This document shows positions 15,289 to 23,186 of a stretch of 64,000 bases of DNA, one piece after another. The stretch covers positions 113,497 through 177,496 of the forward strand of contig JAFUCD010000024.1 of assembly GCA_017459865.1 (NCBI GenBank), in the 5' to 3' direction. Each line of letters opens with the position of its first letter. The stretch's first letter is position 1. The notes under the pieces were generated by a model, which saw nothing but the letters and a program-made list of their open reading frames with translations, had not been told where the DNA came from and made no database searches. The position numbers and the translations under genes are program-made. The stretch is from Oscillospiraceae bacterium. Lineage in GTDB: Bacteria; Bacillota_A; Clostridia; Oscillospirales; Oscillospiraceae.

Positions 15289-16500
15289 TTAGAAGCTGGG
15301 ATAAAGTCCGTCCCATACAATGCGACGATAGTTTGCGTGGTCAGTGTCGCCTTCGGTGGAGATGCAGAGGATGCTGGAATCGGAATCCAGCGCCAACGCC
15401 TGCTTCAAATCCGCGAGTTTCGGATTGGTAAGCACTTCTGCAACAAAGCCGACTGTTGCGGCCCCGCTTTCACCCGAAATCACCCTTTCGTCACTGGGAA
15501 GGGGATTTCCGAGGACGCGCATTCCCTTGGCGGCGACGGAATCGGGAATGGAGATAAAGTGATCGGCATGATCACGCAGGATCTCCCAGCCGATGGTGCA
15601 GGGCTCCCCGCAGCACAGACCCGCCATGATGGAACGCATATCTCCTGTAACGGCATGGAGCTGCCCGTCATTTGCTTTCGCGGTGCGATAAATGCAGTCT
15701 GCCTGGTCCGGCTCCACAATGGTGATGATCGGACGATCAGCATCTCCGTAAAGCGCGGTAAAGTATCCACAGATCGCGCCCGCCATCGCGCCGACGCCTG
15801 CCTGCAGGAAGATATGCGTTGGCCTCTCACCATTGAGCTGCTCCCGGATCTCAGCTGCCATGGTGGTGTAACCCTCCATGATCCAGCCCGGGATCTCCTC
15901 ATATCCGTCCCAGGCGGTGTCCTGCACCAGCGCCCATCCGTATTGATTTTGGCGTTGCTCTGCCAATCTGACCGTGTCGTCGTAGTTCAGATCGGTGATG
16001 GATGCCTCCGCGCCGAGCGCCTGAATGTTCCTCAGTCGTTCCTCTGCGCTGCCTTTTGGCATGTAGACGACGCTTTTTTGCTTCAACTTGCTGGCGGTCC
16101 ACGCGATACCCCGTCCGTGATTTCCGTCTGTTGCCGTGACGAATGTGATCGGACCCAGCTTTTCGCGTACCTCGGGGCTGATCAGCTTTTCATAAGGCAA
16201 CTCCGAAATGTCAACGCCGAGCTTTTCCGCAATATACTTGCCCAGCGCATAGCTGCCGCCCAGTACCTTGAACGCATTCAGACCGAAGCGAAAGCTTTCG
16301 TCCTTCACGCGGATCGATGCTACGCCAAGCGCTTCGGACAGGGCCTTGAGCTCTACCAACGGCGTCTCTTTATATTCTGGGAAGCTGCGGTGAAAGCTGC
16401 GAGCTTTCTCGGCGGCGTCAGGCCCAAACCGGTTCGTCGCAGAAAGACCTTCCGCTTTGCTGTGTAAGAAATGTACGGCTTGAATTTCTTTGTTGCCCAT
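15289..16500 (-). CDS. dpaL: Diaminopropionate ammonia-lyase
   Basis: A 403-residue PLP enzyme of fold type II. The PLP lysine is K78 in SFRFGLNAFKVLGG, matching the position known for the enterobacterial enzyme; the catalytic-Asp segment is TATDGNHGRG (D125) and a second lies in VQDTAWDGYEEIPGW. It converts 2,3-diaminopropionate to pyruvate and two ammonia. The start at 16500 follows a GGAGG site; an in-frame ATG further upstream has none. It is alone between two boundary repeats, with no regulator or transporter of its own. Confidence 0.93.
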   Translation of the reverse strand: MGNKEIQAVHFLHSKAEGLSATNRFGPDAAEKARSFHRSFPEYKETPLVELKALSEALGVASIRVKDESFRFGLNAFKVLGGSYALGKYIAEKLGVDISELPYEKLISPEVREKLGPITFVTATDGNHGRGIAWTASKLKQKSVVYMPKGSAEERLRNIQALGAEASITDLNYDDTVRLAEQRQNQYGWALVQDTAWDGYEEIPGWIMEGYTTMAAEIREQLNGERPTHIFLQAGVGAMAGAICGYFTALYGDADRPIITIVEPDQADCIYRTAKANDGQLHAVTGDMRSIMAGLCCGEPCTIGWEILRDHADHFISIPDSVAAKGMRVLGNPLPSDERVISGESGAATVGFVAEVLTNPKLADLKQALALDSDSSILCISTEGDTDHANYRRIVWDGLYPSF

Positions 16501-16583
16501 GCGGAATCCTCCTTGTGTTCGATATATTTCATGTATACCATAAAAATGTATGGATTCGCAAGAGGCAGATGTCATCAGAAACC

Positions 16584-16646
16584 ATCATTTCGTTCACGTA
16601 TGCCATACGACAAACTCCGACGTGTTTCGACACGCCGGAGTTTTTT
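16584..16646 (+). repeat. Boundary repeat 3 with TTCG-loop terminator
   Basis: Short form: ATCATTTCGTTCACGTATGC, CATACGACAAA, then the hairpin at 16615-16640 with TTTTTT. It lies between the start of dpaL and the end of the HxlR gene, both leftward. Read on the minus strand the A-run and TTTG tail let it serve as the HxlR terminator too. Confidence 0.85.
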
Positions 16647-16701
16647 GTGGAATGAATCGTTTAAGATGCATTGGAGCCGATTTCTTCATCATCCTCCTTT
16701 A

Positions 16702-17049
16702 TCATTCCCCCGGCACAGGAACGCCGGCAAGTTCAAAGTAATGCTCGCCCCATTTGCACAGCGCATCGACGATGGGAACCAAGGTGCTGCCGAACTCCGT
16801 TAGGGAATACTCCGTCCGTGGCGGCACGACGGGATACAGCTCCCGATGGAGCACACCGTCTTCCTCCAGCTCCTTCAACTGCTTGGAGAGCATCCTCGGT
16901 GTGGCCTGGGGGATCGCCTTTTGGATCTCATTGTAGCGTTTTGTGCCGCCGATCAGCTCATAGACGATCTGCGCCTTGTATTTCCCGCCGACCACGTCCA
17001 TTGCCGCCTCCACGGGGCAGTTGTAGGTTTTGATCTTCTCGATATTCAT
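16702..17049 (-). CDS. HxlR family transcriptional regulator
   Basis: A 115-residue winged-helix protein with the family pattern NCPVEAAMDVVGGKYKAQIV, LIGGTKRYNEIQKAIP, MLSKQLKELEEDGVLHR and VEYSLTEFG-like end. The single Cys in the N-terminal NCP motif is the residue often used by HxlR proteins to sense reactive electrophiles such as quinones or aldehydes. It diverges from a set of small detoxification-type genes across a region with an inverted repeat and is very probably their regulator. Confidence 0.92.
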   Translation of the reverse strand: MNIEKIKTYNCPVEAAMDVVGGKYKAQIVYELIGGTKRYNEIQKAIPQATPRMLSKQLKELEEDGVLHRELYPVVPPRTEYSLTEFGSTLVPIVDALCKWGEHYFELAGVPVPGE

Positions 17050-17066
17050 GACGGATTTCTCCTTGC

Positions 17067-17085
17067 TATACTTTTGGATAGTATA
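17067..17085. promoter_or_regulatory. Candidate HxlR operator
   Basis: TATACT (17067-17072) and AGTATA (17080-17085) form a perfect inverted repeat with a 7-base spacer just upstream of the HxlR start, inside the 144-bp divergent region. Spacing and location fit HxlR-type sites. Confidence 0.5.
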
Positions 17086-17193
17086 TCACAAAAAAGTGCG
17101 TTCTTGCTTTTCTGCTTGTATCATCTATAATTATAGGCGTGAGGGGCAAATAAGTCAATCACAAATTCAACATTTGAAAAAGGAGAACGTATC

Positions 17194-17559
17194 ATGGATA
17201 AGATCAAGGTTTCGGATTATGAAGAAGTTCTGGCAACCGTGGCGAAGTACACGGACGCCTGCAAGGAGGGCAAGAGCGAGATCATGAAGCCCGCCTTTAC
17301 GGACAACGCTCTGATGTACGGTTATCTGAACGGCGAATACTATCACGGCTCCATCGAGGCGCTGTACGGTGCGGTCGACGCCTTCGGCCCCGCGCCGGAG
17401 ACCAAGACCAGAGTCGACGTCCTCGCCATCGAGGGCACCGCGGCGACGGTCCGCGTGACGCTGGAGGATTGGCACGGACTGGCATTCACCGATTTCCACA
17501 GCCTCATCAAAGAGGACGGCCAGTGGAAGATCCTCGCCAAGGTGTTCCATCAGTATTAA
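17194..17559 (+). CDS. NTF2-like / lumazine-binding-like protein (first copy)
   Basis: A 121-residue protein of the SnoaL/NTF2-like superfamily, closest to the putative lumazine-binding group: a helical start (EEVLATVAKYTDACKEGK), FTDNALMYGYLNGEYYHGSI, and the strand pattern ATVRVTLEDWHG ... KEDGQWKILAKVFHQY. Such cone-shaped domains bind small hydrophobic ligands; no reaction is known. A paralogue sits at 18143-18526 with a nitroreductase between them. An AAAGGAG site precedes the start. Confidence 0.8.
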   Translation: MDKIKVSDYEEVLATVAKYTDACKEGKSEIMKPAFTDNALMYGYLNGEYYHGSIEALYGAVDAFGPAPETKTRVDVLAIEGTAATVRVTLEDWHGLAFTDFHSLIKEDGQWKILAKVFHQY

Positions 17560-17578
17560 GAAAACGGAGGGCGAGCAG

Positions 17579-18097
17579 ATGGATTTCATGAAACTTGCCG
17601 CGGAGCGGTATTCTGTTCGTTCTTATTCTGCCCGCCCGGTCGAGCAGGAGAAGATCGATCAGATCTTGAAAGCGGCGCAGCTGGCGCCCACGGCGGTCAA
17701 TTTCCAGCCGCAGATGATCTACGTGCTGAAAAGCGAGGAGGCCATGGAGAAGATCAATCGCCTCTGCCGCTGCATCTACGGCGCGCCGCTGGTGTTCCTC
17801 GTTTGCAGCGACGAGCGAAAGACCTGGAAGAGCCAGACGGAGCGGGGTTACAGCTCCGGCGAGATGGACTGCAGTATTGTCTGTACCCACATGATGCTGG
17901 AGGCATGGGAGCAGGGCTTGGGCTCCGTGTGGGTGCGGCTGTTTGACGTGAAGGCGGTAGCAAAGGCCTTTGACCTGCCGCATTACATGAAACCGATCTG
18001 CCTGCTGCCGGTAGGGTATGCGTCAGACGATGCGGTTCCATATGCCCCGTGGCATGATGTTTACAAGCCGATCAATGAGATCAGCGAAGAGCTGTAA
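17579..18097 (+). CDS. Nitroreductase family protein A
   Basis: A 172-residue FMN-binding nitroreductase. The N-terminal MKLAAERYSVRSYSARPVEQEK is the RxS(V)R FMN-phosphate motif, followed by AAQLAPTAVNFQP, an internal GSVWVRLFD and LLPVGYASDD near the end. These homodimers reduce nitro groups, quinones or unsaturated compounds with NAD(P)H. It sits 19 bp after the first NTF2-like gene in the HxlR-controlled operon, so an electrophile-detoxifying role is likely. Substrate unknown. Confidence 0.9.
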   Translation: MDFMKLAAERYSVRSYSARPVEQEKIDQILKAAQLAPTAVNFQPQMIYVLKSEEAMEKINRLCRCIYGAPLVFLVCSDERKTWKSQTERGYSSGEMDCSIVCTHMMLEAWEQGLGSVWVRLFDVKAVAKAFDLPHYMKPICLLPVGYASDDAVPYAPWHDVYKPINEISEEL

Positions 18098-18142
18098 ACA
18101 GAGAAAAATCTTTCAAATCATGATTGATAGGAGGACATGACA

Positions 18143-18526
18143 ATGAGATCCGAATTAAAAGAGTATCAGGCTGTAGAAGCTGCCGCTTTGAAGTTTGTCA
18201 AGAGCGTTGCGGAGGGCAACAGCAAGTATGCCAGGGAACTGTTTACGGATGAGGCAGTCCTGTTCGGTTATCTGGACGGCAAGCTGGAGCACGGTTCCAT
18301 CGAGCAGTTCTATCACAACGTCGATACCGTTCCCGGTGGTGAGAACTTCAAGGCCAGAGTCGATGTGCTGATGGTCGAGGAAACTATGGCGGTTGTTCGC
18401 GTGCTGGAAGAAGGCTGGGGCAACCGGATTGATTTCACCGATGTTCTGCTCCTGCTGAAGATGAACGGTGAATGGAAATGCGTGGCAAAGGCGTATAATC
18501 AGAACTCCAACACCATTCAGGAATAA
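18143..18526 (+). CDS. NTF2-like / lumazine-binding-like protein (second copy)
   Basis: A 127-residue paralogue of the protein at 17194-17559 with the same order of elements: AAALKFVKSVAEGNSKYARE, LFTDEAVLFGYLDGKLEHGSI, ARVDVLMVEETMAVVRV, then LKMNGEWKCVAKAYNQ. The start at 18143 gives an 8-base spacing from AGGAGG; the ATG at 18137 would be too close. Two such paralogues flanking a nitroreductase suggest a small ligand-binding module in one operon. Confidence 0.8.
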   Translation: MRSELKEYQAVEAAALKFVKSVAEGNSKYARELFTDEAVLFGYLDGKLEHGSIEQFYHNVDTVPGGENFKARVDVLMVEETMAVVRVLEEGWGNRIDFTDVLLLLKMNGEWKCVAKAYNQNSNTIQE

Positions 18527-18530
18527 GGAT

Positions 18531-18830
18531 ATGATTATTTACTGTGGAGAGCTGCGGATAAAAGCAGGAACGCGCTCTGAATATATAGAAGCATTGCGCA
18601 AGGCCAACTTGGAAGACGTGTTCCGCAGACAGCGCGGAAATGTGTTTTATTACATCTCGGCTTCTATTACTGATGAAAATACCATTATTGTAACCGATGC
18701 ATGGGAAACTCAGGAGGCTTTTGATGCACATGTTTCCTCTGAAGAATGCAAAGTCTGGTTCCGTCTGCACGATGAATATGTCGAAGAAGACATTAGAGGA
18801 GATACCTTTACAGCAGAGACTTTTGGTTAA
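18531..18830 (+). CDS. Antibiotic-biosynthesis-monooxygenase (ABM) domain protein
   Basis: A 99-residue ferredoxin-like protein: YCGELRIKAGTRSEYIEAL, RGNVFYYISASITDENTIIV, then EAFDAHVSSEECKVW. This is the ABM/quinol-monooxygenase-like pattern, in which cofactor-free dimers oxidise or bind quinols. It starts four bases after the preceding stop with AAGGAT as ribosome site. The region is more AT-rich than its surroundings, a hint of separate origin. Activity is not shown by sequence alone. Confidence 0.78.
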   Translation: MIIYCGELRIKAGTRSEYIEALRKANLEDVFRRQRGNVFYYISASITDENTIIVTDAWETQEAFDAHVSSEECKVWFRLHDEYVEEDIRGDTFTAETFG

Positions 18831-18844
18831 CGGAGTAATGCCCA

Positions 18845-19108
18845 ATGAGTGACTTGAGGAATGTTCCCGGCATCGGGGCAAAGAAAGAGGCAGAGTTGAT
18901 TGCATTAGGCTATCCAAACCTCGAAGCGCTCAAGGACGCAGACCCGGATGATCTATATCTGCGAGCCAGCCTGAATGAAGGTCAGACATTGGATAAATGC
19001 GTTCTCTATGCCTTTCGCTGTGCAGTAGCCTATGCGAACGATCCGACACCCGATCCGGACAAATACCGCTGGTGGTATTTCTGTGATAAAGAATCGGAGA
19101 AGGAATAA
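18845..19108 (+). CDS. Cdd1-like (Pathogenicity locus) helix-hairpin-helix protein
   Basis: An 87-residue protein with an N-terminal helix-hairpin-helix LRNVPGIGAKKEAELIALGYPNLE-type segment, a DPDDLYLR motif and the C-terminal KYRWWYFCD typical of the family named Pathogenicity locus (Cdd1). Members are widespread in Firmicutes and have no settled function. It closes the HxlR-linked operon and is followed by boundary module 4. Confidence 0.8.
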   Translation: MSDLRNVPGIGAKKEAELIALGYPNLEALKDADPDDLYLRASLNEGQTLDKCVLYAFRCAVAYANDPTPDPDKYRWWYFCDKESEKE

Positions 19109-19149
19109 GCAGATTACGATAGAAATTGCAAGATGCTTATTGCTCAAAG

Positions 19150-19324
19150 ATATCTTTTAAGTTCACACATATAAATGACCTGCTGCTTTGTGGCGCAGCC
19201 ATAAGAATCATCAGAAAGTTTTGAAAATTAAAGGATTTCTGAGTCTCAAAGTATCGAAAAATATCTTTTTCGTTCACTCGTTCCATACGACAAACTCCGA
19301 CGTGTTTCGACACGCCGGAGTTTT
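19150..19324 (+). repeat. Boundary module 4: two direct cores plus terminator
   Basis: Long form: a left core from 19150 (ATATCTTTTAAGTTCACACA) and a right core from 19261 (ATATCTTTTTCGTTCACTCG) 111 bp apart, the same distance as in module 1. The right part continues with TTCCATACGACAAA and the hairpin at 19295-19320 (CTCCG/CGGAG, CGTGT/ACACG, loop TTCG) plus TTTT. It occupies most of the 300 bp between the convergent Cdd1-like and radical SAM genes. Confidence 0.85.
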
Positions 19325-19357
19325 ACTTTGCAATTGAACCAAATACAGACCAATTTA

Positions 19358-19401
19358 GGGCCGATTTCATGAGTTTTTTCTCACGAAATCGGCCCCTTTT
19401 T
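19358..19401. terminator. Second hairpin terminator after boundary module 4
   Basis: GGGCCGATTTC (19358-19368) pairs with GAAATCGGCCC (19385-19395), with an inner GAG/CTC stem around a T-run, followed by CTTTTTCAC. The segment from ACTTTGCAATTGAACC through this hairpin is repeated almost unchanged at 31298-31377. Confidence 0.8.
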
Positions 19402-19408
19402 CACTTTT

Positions 19409-20521
19409 TTATTTGCCTTTTTGCTTCTGATTCTGCGCCAGCAGGGCCTCCACCAGGGTGCGCTTTTCATACAGGACGCAGCCGCCCTCGTGGTCGTCGA
19501 GCAGAATGTCCCCGCTCCGCAGCGCAGTGAAGAGCGGCGAATGCAGCGCATCGCGCAACGAGGTGTCCTTCACGTTCACATCGGAGTAAGGGGAGAAGGG
19601 GCAGGGCTCCGCGCCGCCGTGGGAGTTGATGTGGAAAAAGCCTCTGCCCGCGGCCACACAGCCGCCGGAGCTCTTCTCGTCCCCGGGGAAGGAGACATAC
19701 ACCATCTCGGGGTGTTCGGTGCGCAGGCGCGTAAGCTCCTGCTGCAGATACTCGCGCTCTGCGTCGCCCGGCGCGAGCTCCTTGCCCTCGTCCGTCACGG
19801 GCACGAACTCCACGAAGATGACAGCCTTGCAGCCGCGGTCGGAGAGCTTTTTGAGAAACGCATCCGAGGTGACCTCGCGGATGTTCTGCGTCGTCACGGT
19901 CACGGAGGCGCCGAAGATGAGCCCCCTGCGGTGCAGCTCGTCCATGTTGGAGATCAGCTTGTCGTAGATGCCCTCGCCGCGCCTCGCGTCCGTGATCTCC
20001 TTTTCGCCCTCGATGCTCATGATCGGGACCAGGTTGCGGCAGCGGTCGAAGAGCTCGAAATACCGCTCGCCCATGAAGGTGCCGTTGGTGAAGATCGGGA
20101 AGAGGATGTTGGGGCGCTTCCCGGCGGCCTCGATGATGTCCCGCCGGAGCATCGGCTCGCCGCCCGCGAGCAGGATGAAGCTGATGCCGAGCTCGTCCGC
20201 CTCCTCGAAGAGCCGGAGCCACTCCTCGCTCGTGAGCTGAGAGACGGGCTCTGCGTCCACGGTGGCGTTGTTGCAGCGGGAATAGCAGCCCGCGCAGTGC
20301 AGGTTGCAGCTGCTGGTGATGCTCGCGATCAGAAACGACGGGATGTGCTCGCCCTGCTTCTCAGCAGCCTTGCGCTTTCTGGAAGCAGCCGCCGTGGCGG
20401 CGGCAAACTTGAGCATGAAGGCGCTCTCGCGGGGATCCTTGAGCGTGGCCTTCACCACGTCGGCCACAAAGTCCTCAATCCCTTTGGACAGGTACTCCTG
20501 CAGATCAAAGGTCTCGTTCAT
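19409..20521 (-). CDS. Radical SAM protein (first paralogue)
   Basis: A 370-residue radical SAM enzyme. The SAM-binding cluster cysteines are C72, C76 and C79 in SSCNLHCAGCYSR, followed by LLAGGEPMLRRDI (the GGEP motif) and SIEGEKEITDARRG. The C-terminal part has GGCVAAGRGFFHINSHGG, EPCPFSPYSD and GGCVLYEKR, so extra cysteines could hold an auxiliary cluster. The reaction is unknown. It lies 17 bp downstream of a glutathione-peroxidase gene, probably in one operon with it and a flavodoxin that could supply electrons. A paralogue with its cysteines at the same positions is at 40003-41100. Confidence 0.92.
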   Translation of the reverse strand: MNETFDLQEYLSKGIEDFVADVVKATLKDPRESAFMLKFAAATAAASRKRKAAEKQGEHIPSFLIASITSSCNLHCAGCYSRCNNATVDAEPVSQLTSEEWLRLFEEADELGISFILLAGGEPMLRRDIIEAAGKRPNILFPIFTNGTFMGERYFELFDRCRNLVPIMSIEGEKEITDARRGEGIYDKLISNMDELHRRGLIFGASVTVTTQNIREVTSDAFLKKLSDRGCKAVIFVEFVPVTDEGKELAPGDAEREYLQQELTRLRTEHPEMVYVSFPGDEKSSGGCVAAGRGFFHINSHGGAEPCPFSPYSDVNVKDTSLRDALHSPLFTALRSGDILLDDHEGGCVLYEKRTLVEALLAQNQKQKGK

Positions 20522-20538
20522 AATACCATCTCCGTTTT

Positions 20539-21078
20539 TTACAGCAGCGCCTTGACGCAGGCCTCCACATCCGCCATGTCTGCGGTGGGTTCGAAGCGCG
20601 CGGCGACGTTGCCCGCGCGGTCGATCACGAACTTGGTGAAGTTCCACTTGATGTCGGGCTTCTTGTCCCAGTCCGGATCGGCCTTGGCGAACATCTTTTC
20701 CAGCAACTCCTTGTAGGGGTGCGCCTCAAAGCCCGCAAAGCCCTTCTGGGATTTGAGATACGTATAGAGCGGCAGCTCGTTTTCACCGTTGACGTCCGCC
20801 TTCTTCATCTGCGGGAAGGTGGTGTTGAAGTGCACGGTGCAGAACTCGTGAATCTCCTCGTCCGTGCCGGGCGCCTGAGCGCCGAACTGATTGCAGGGAA
20901 TGTCCAGAATCTCAAGACCCTGCTCATGGTAATCCCGGTAGAGCTGCTCAATGGGCTCGTACTGCGGCGTAAAGCCGCAGCCCGTGGCCGTGTTCACGAT
21001 GAGAATGACCTTGCCCTTGTAATCCGAAAGATGCAGCGTTTCACCCTTGCCGGTGGTGACAGAATAATCGTAGATCAT
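20539..21078 (-). CDS. Glutathione peroxidase family (thiol peroxidase)
   Basis: A 179-residue peroxidase of the Gpx family using Cys rather than selenocysteine: the peroxidatic Cys34 lies in NTATGCGFTPQY, with ILDIPCNQFGAQAPG and KWNFTKFVIDRAG supplying the Gln and Trp/Asn of the active site. It reduces peroxides, in anaerobes usually at the expense of thioredoxin. The start at 21078 has GGGGAA in range; an alternative ATG at 21093 overlaps the flavodoxin stop. Operon with the flavodoxin upstream and the radical SAM gene downstream. Confidence 0.9.
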   Translation of the reverse strand: MIYDYSVTTGKGETLHLSDYKGKVILIVNTATGCGFTPQYEPIEQLYRDYHEQGLEILDIPCNQFGAQAPGTDEEIHEFCTVHFNTTFPQMKKADVNGENELPLYTYLKSQKGFAGFEAHPYKELLEKMFAKADPDWDKKPDIKWNFTKFVIDRAGNVAARFEPTADMADVEACVKALL

Positions 21079-21092
21079 GTTCAGTTCCCCCA

Positions 21093-21575
21093 TTACAGTC
21101 CCAGAAGCTCGGTCCAAGTCTTGACCTCTTCCTCACTGCCGTCCGCACCGAGGCGTTTGCCCGCGTCTACGGTCACATCGTCTCCGACGAGACTCCGGAT
21201 GTGGTCGGCGGCCTTCTCCACGCCGCTGACGCCGGAGGTGCAGAAGGGGATGATCTTCTTCCCGGCAAAGCTGTGGCTGTCCAGGAAGGTGTCGACAATG
21301 GCGGTCTCGCGGCCCCACCAGATGGGCGTGCCGAGGAACACCACGTCATACTGCTCCATGTTCTCGACCTTGCCGACCATGGCCGGACGGCAGGTCTCGT
21401 CCTGCATTTCCCGATTGGCGCGGCAATCCTTCACGTTGAAATTCAGATCCTCCACGGTGTAGGGCTGTGCGGGTTTGATCTCAAACAGATCGGCCCTCTC
21501 CAGCTTTGCGAGCTCTGCGGCAACCTTCGCGGTGTTGCCGGTGGCAGAAAAATAAGCGACCAATACGTTACGCAT
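21093..21575 (-). CDS. Flavodoxin
   Basis: A 160-residue flavodoxin: VLVAYFSATGNTAKVA is the FMN-phosphate loop, then VVFLGTPIWWGRE and IIPFCTSGVSGVEKAADHI. The start follows a CGGAGG site. It heads the leftward flavodoxin/Gpx/radical-SAM operon and faces a divergent TetR gene across about 220 bp that carry a 17-bp palindrome and a second repeat, TTGTGTA (21599-21605)/TACACAA (21617-21623), near its promoter. It could reduce the radical SAM cluster. Confidence 0.92.
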   Translation of the reverse strand: MRNVLVAYFSATGNTAKVAAELAKLERADLFEIKPAQPYTVEDLNFNVKDCRANREMQDETCRPAMVGKVENMEQYDVVFLGTPIWWGRETAIVDTFLDSHSFAGKKIIPFCTSGVSGVEKAADHIRSLVGDDVTVDAGKRLGADGSEEEVKTWTELLGL

Positions 21576-21674
21576 AAGAAACAACCTCCGTTTTGTTATT
21601 GTGTACAATTATATTTTACACAATCTTATAATAAGCTTTTTTATTATCACTGGCAATGAAGAATCTGCCGTGCA

Positions 21675-21691
21675 TTTCTCATTATGAGAAA
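21675..21691. promoter_or_regulatory. Candidate TetR operator, site 1
   Basis: TTTCTCATTATGAGAAA is a perfect palindrome with a central T, about 110 bp before the TetR start and 100 bp before the divergent flavodoxin start. The 13-bp core TCTCATTATGAGA recurs at 22367-22379 on the other side of the TetR gene. Confidence 0.7.
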
Positions 21692-21799
21692 GATGAACGA
21701 TATTCTCTCATTCACGGCATGGAAAACGTCATTCTTGTGAAATACCCAAAAGCATGATAAACTAAAAATGCCATTTAAAATAGGGAAGCAGGTCGATTC

Positions 21800-22348
21800 A
21801 TGAAACGGAAAACCGCCAAAGAGCTCCTTGCCGATTCCTTTCGGGAACTGGCAGAGACCAAAACCATTGATAAAATAACAATCAAGGATATCACGGACAA
21901 CTGCGGCTATTCCTCCGCCACGTTCTACCGCCAGTTTCGGGATAAATATGATCTGATCGCCTGGGCATACAGCCGGGATCTGAAGCAGATCATGGCTCGG
22001 GTGGACGAGGTCTCCTGGGAGCAGGCGCTCTCGGACGCTGCCCATTACTACGGCGAGCACCGGGAGTATCTGGCGAATCTTCTGATGCACACGAGCGGCT
22101 ATGATTCCTTTCTGCAGAATATGATGGAGATCCACAACGCGGCTTTGTCGGCTTGCGTGCGGCGCTCCGCCGGACAGAACGCGCTGGGCGATATGCTCTC
22201 GATGCTCATCCGGGGGTATGTATTCAGCACAGTGCATCTGACCTGCGAGTGGATCCTCGGGAAATACGCCGTGGATGCCGAGCATCTGGCGGAGGTGTAT
22301 GCGCGTTCTTTGCCCGCGGACCTGCAGCCGTACTTATCTGAAAAATGA
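21800..22348 (+). CDS. TetR/AcrR family transcriptional regulator
   Basis: A 182-residue regulator. The HTH spans about residues 8-55 (KELLADSFRELAETKTIDKITIKDI, CGYSSATFYRQFRDKYDLIAW). The ligand-binding half resembles the DhaS/TetR C-terminal group (HTSGYDSFLQNMMEIHNAAL). The matching palindromes on both sides of the gene indicate that it controls both the leftward flavodoxin operon and the rightward ferritin-like gene, as well as itself. Confidence 0.9.
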   Translation: MKRKTAKELLADSFRELAETKTIDKITIKDITDNCGYSSATFYRQFRDKYDLIAWAYSRDLKQIMARVDEVSWEQALSDAAHYYGEHREYLANLLMHTSGYDSFLQNMMEIHNAALSACVRRSAGQNALGDMLSMLIRGYVFSTVHLTCEWILGKYAVDAEHLAEVYARSLPADLQPYLSEK

Positions 22349-22366
22349 GAGAATCCGGCCCTGACT

Positions 22367-22379
22367 TCTCATTATGAGA
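22367..22379. promoter_or_regulatory. Candidate TetR operator, site 2
   Basis: TCTCATTATGAGA repeats the core of the palindrome at 21675-21691. It lies 19 bp after the TetR stop and 110 bp before the ferritin-like gene, the right place to control that rightward transcript. An extra half site (ATGAGAG) is at 22345-22351. Confidence 0.65.
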
Positions 22380-22489
22380 GGTTTTGGCTTGATTCTGAAT
22401 TGAAACGCCTCCGTATTTTGGTATCATAAGAATTGAAATTGCGCACAATCTAACAGCGCACGATATTTTGAGATACGGAGGATGTTATC

Positions 22490-22945
22490 ATGGCGAAGGA
22501 AAAGATTCTGGAAGGTCTGCAGATCATTGTGACGGATCTTGCGCAGCAGGCGGACGGGCATCAGATCCAGTCCCGTGTTTTTGCCGCCGAGGGCTTTTCG
22601 AAGCTCGCGGACAAGTATGCCGAGCACGCCGAGGAGGAGCGCGGCTATGTGCAGCAGTGCATCGACCGCATTCTCGATCTGGGCGGCGAGGTAAAGCTCG
22701 AGGCCAAGAAGGAAGGCCCCGTGTGCAAGGATCCCGTGGACTGGGTCAAGTATGATCTTCAGGTCTCCAAGGACGGTCTGGCCTGGCTGAAGGAGCTCAC
22801 CGAGGCTGCCCGTGAGGACTACACCACCTTTGATATTCTGAAGAAGTACTATCAGGACGAGGAAGAGGACATGTACTGGGGCGAGGCACAGCTGGAGCTG
22901 ATCGAGTGCATCGGCAAGCAGAACTGGCTCCTGCAGCAGCTGTAA
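22490..22945 (+). CDS. Ferritin-like domain protein
   Basis: A 151-residue, all-helical acidic protein with ferritin-like spacing of carboxylates: AEGFSKLADKYAEHAEEERGYVQQ in helix A/B and YYQDEEEDMYWGEAQLELIE in the second helix pair. This fits a bacterioferritin/Dps-type di-iron four-helix bundle, likely storing iron or handling peroxide. A GGAGG site precedes the start. The upstream TetR operator suggests joint control with the peroxidase operon on the other side of the regulator. Confidence 0.75.
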   Translation: MAKEKILEGLQIIVTDLAQQADGHQIQSRVFAAEGFSKLADKYAEHAEEERGYVQQCIDRILDLGGEVKLEAKKEGPVCKDPVDWVKYDLQVSKDGLAWLKELTEAAREDYTTFDILKKYYQDEEEDMYWGEAQLELIECIGKQNWLLQQL

Positions 22946-22965
22946 GAAGCGGAAAGGAAGTTCAA

Positions 22966-23118
22966 ATGAAGCATAAGAAAGTTGCCTGCGGCGTGTGCTG
23001 CGCACTGACCGCGTGCTGCCTGTATACGCACCGGAGAGTCATCAAGGCTGTCATCAAGGGCGAAGAGATGCCGCCCGCGCCGAAGTGGCATTTCTGGGTC
23101 AAGAACAGAAGAAGCTGA
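22966..23118 (+). CDS. Small Cys-rich protein with N-terminal hydrophobic segment
   Basis: A 50-residue ORF with a GGAAAGGAAG ribosome site, starting MKHKKVACGVCCALTACCLY and ending with a basic tail. Five cysteines fall within the first 20 residues beside a short hydrophobic stretch. It lies 20 bp after the ferritin-like gene and right before a terminator, so it is the last gene of that transcript. No family was recognised. Confidence 0.55.
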   Translation: MKHKKVACGVCCALTACCLYTHRRVIKAVIKGEEMPPAPKWHFWVKNRRS

Positions 23119-23130
23119 AAACCAAAACGA

Positions 23131-23159
23131 CCGGCGTATGCCATGCATACGCCGGTTTT
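23131..23159 (+). terminator. Rho-independent terminator
   Basis: A perfect 10-bp stem CCGGCGTATG (23131-23140) and CATACGCCGG (23146-23155) with a 5-base loop and TTTT. It ends the ferritin-like/small-protein transcript before the OhrR-like gene. Confidence 0.85.
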
Positions 23160-23186
23160 CAGTAAAACAGAAAGGAGCGTCAGACG

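Noticed and set aside
20539..21078. Selenoprotein glutathione peroxidase
   Set aside because: The active-site codon reads Cys (NTATGCGFT) and no in-frame TGA interrupts the gene.
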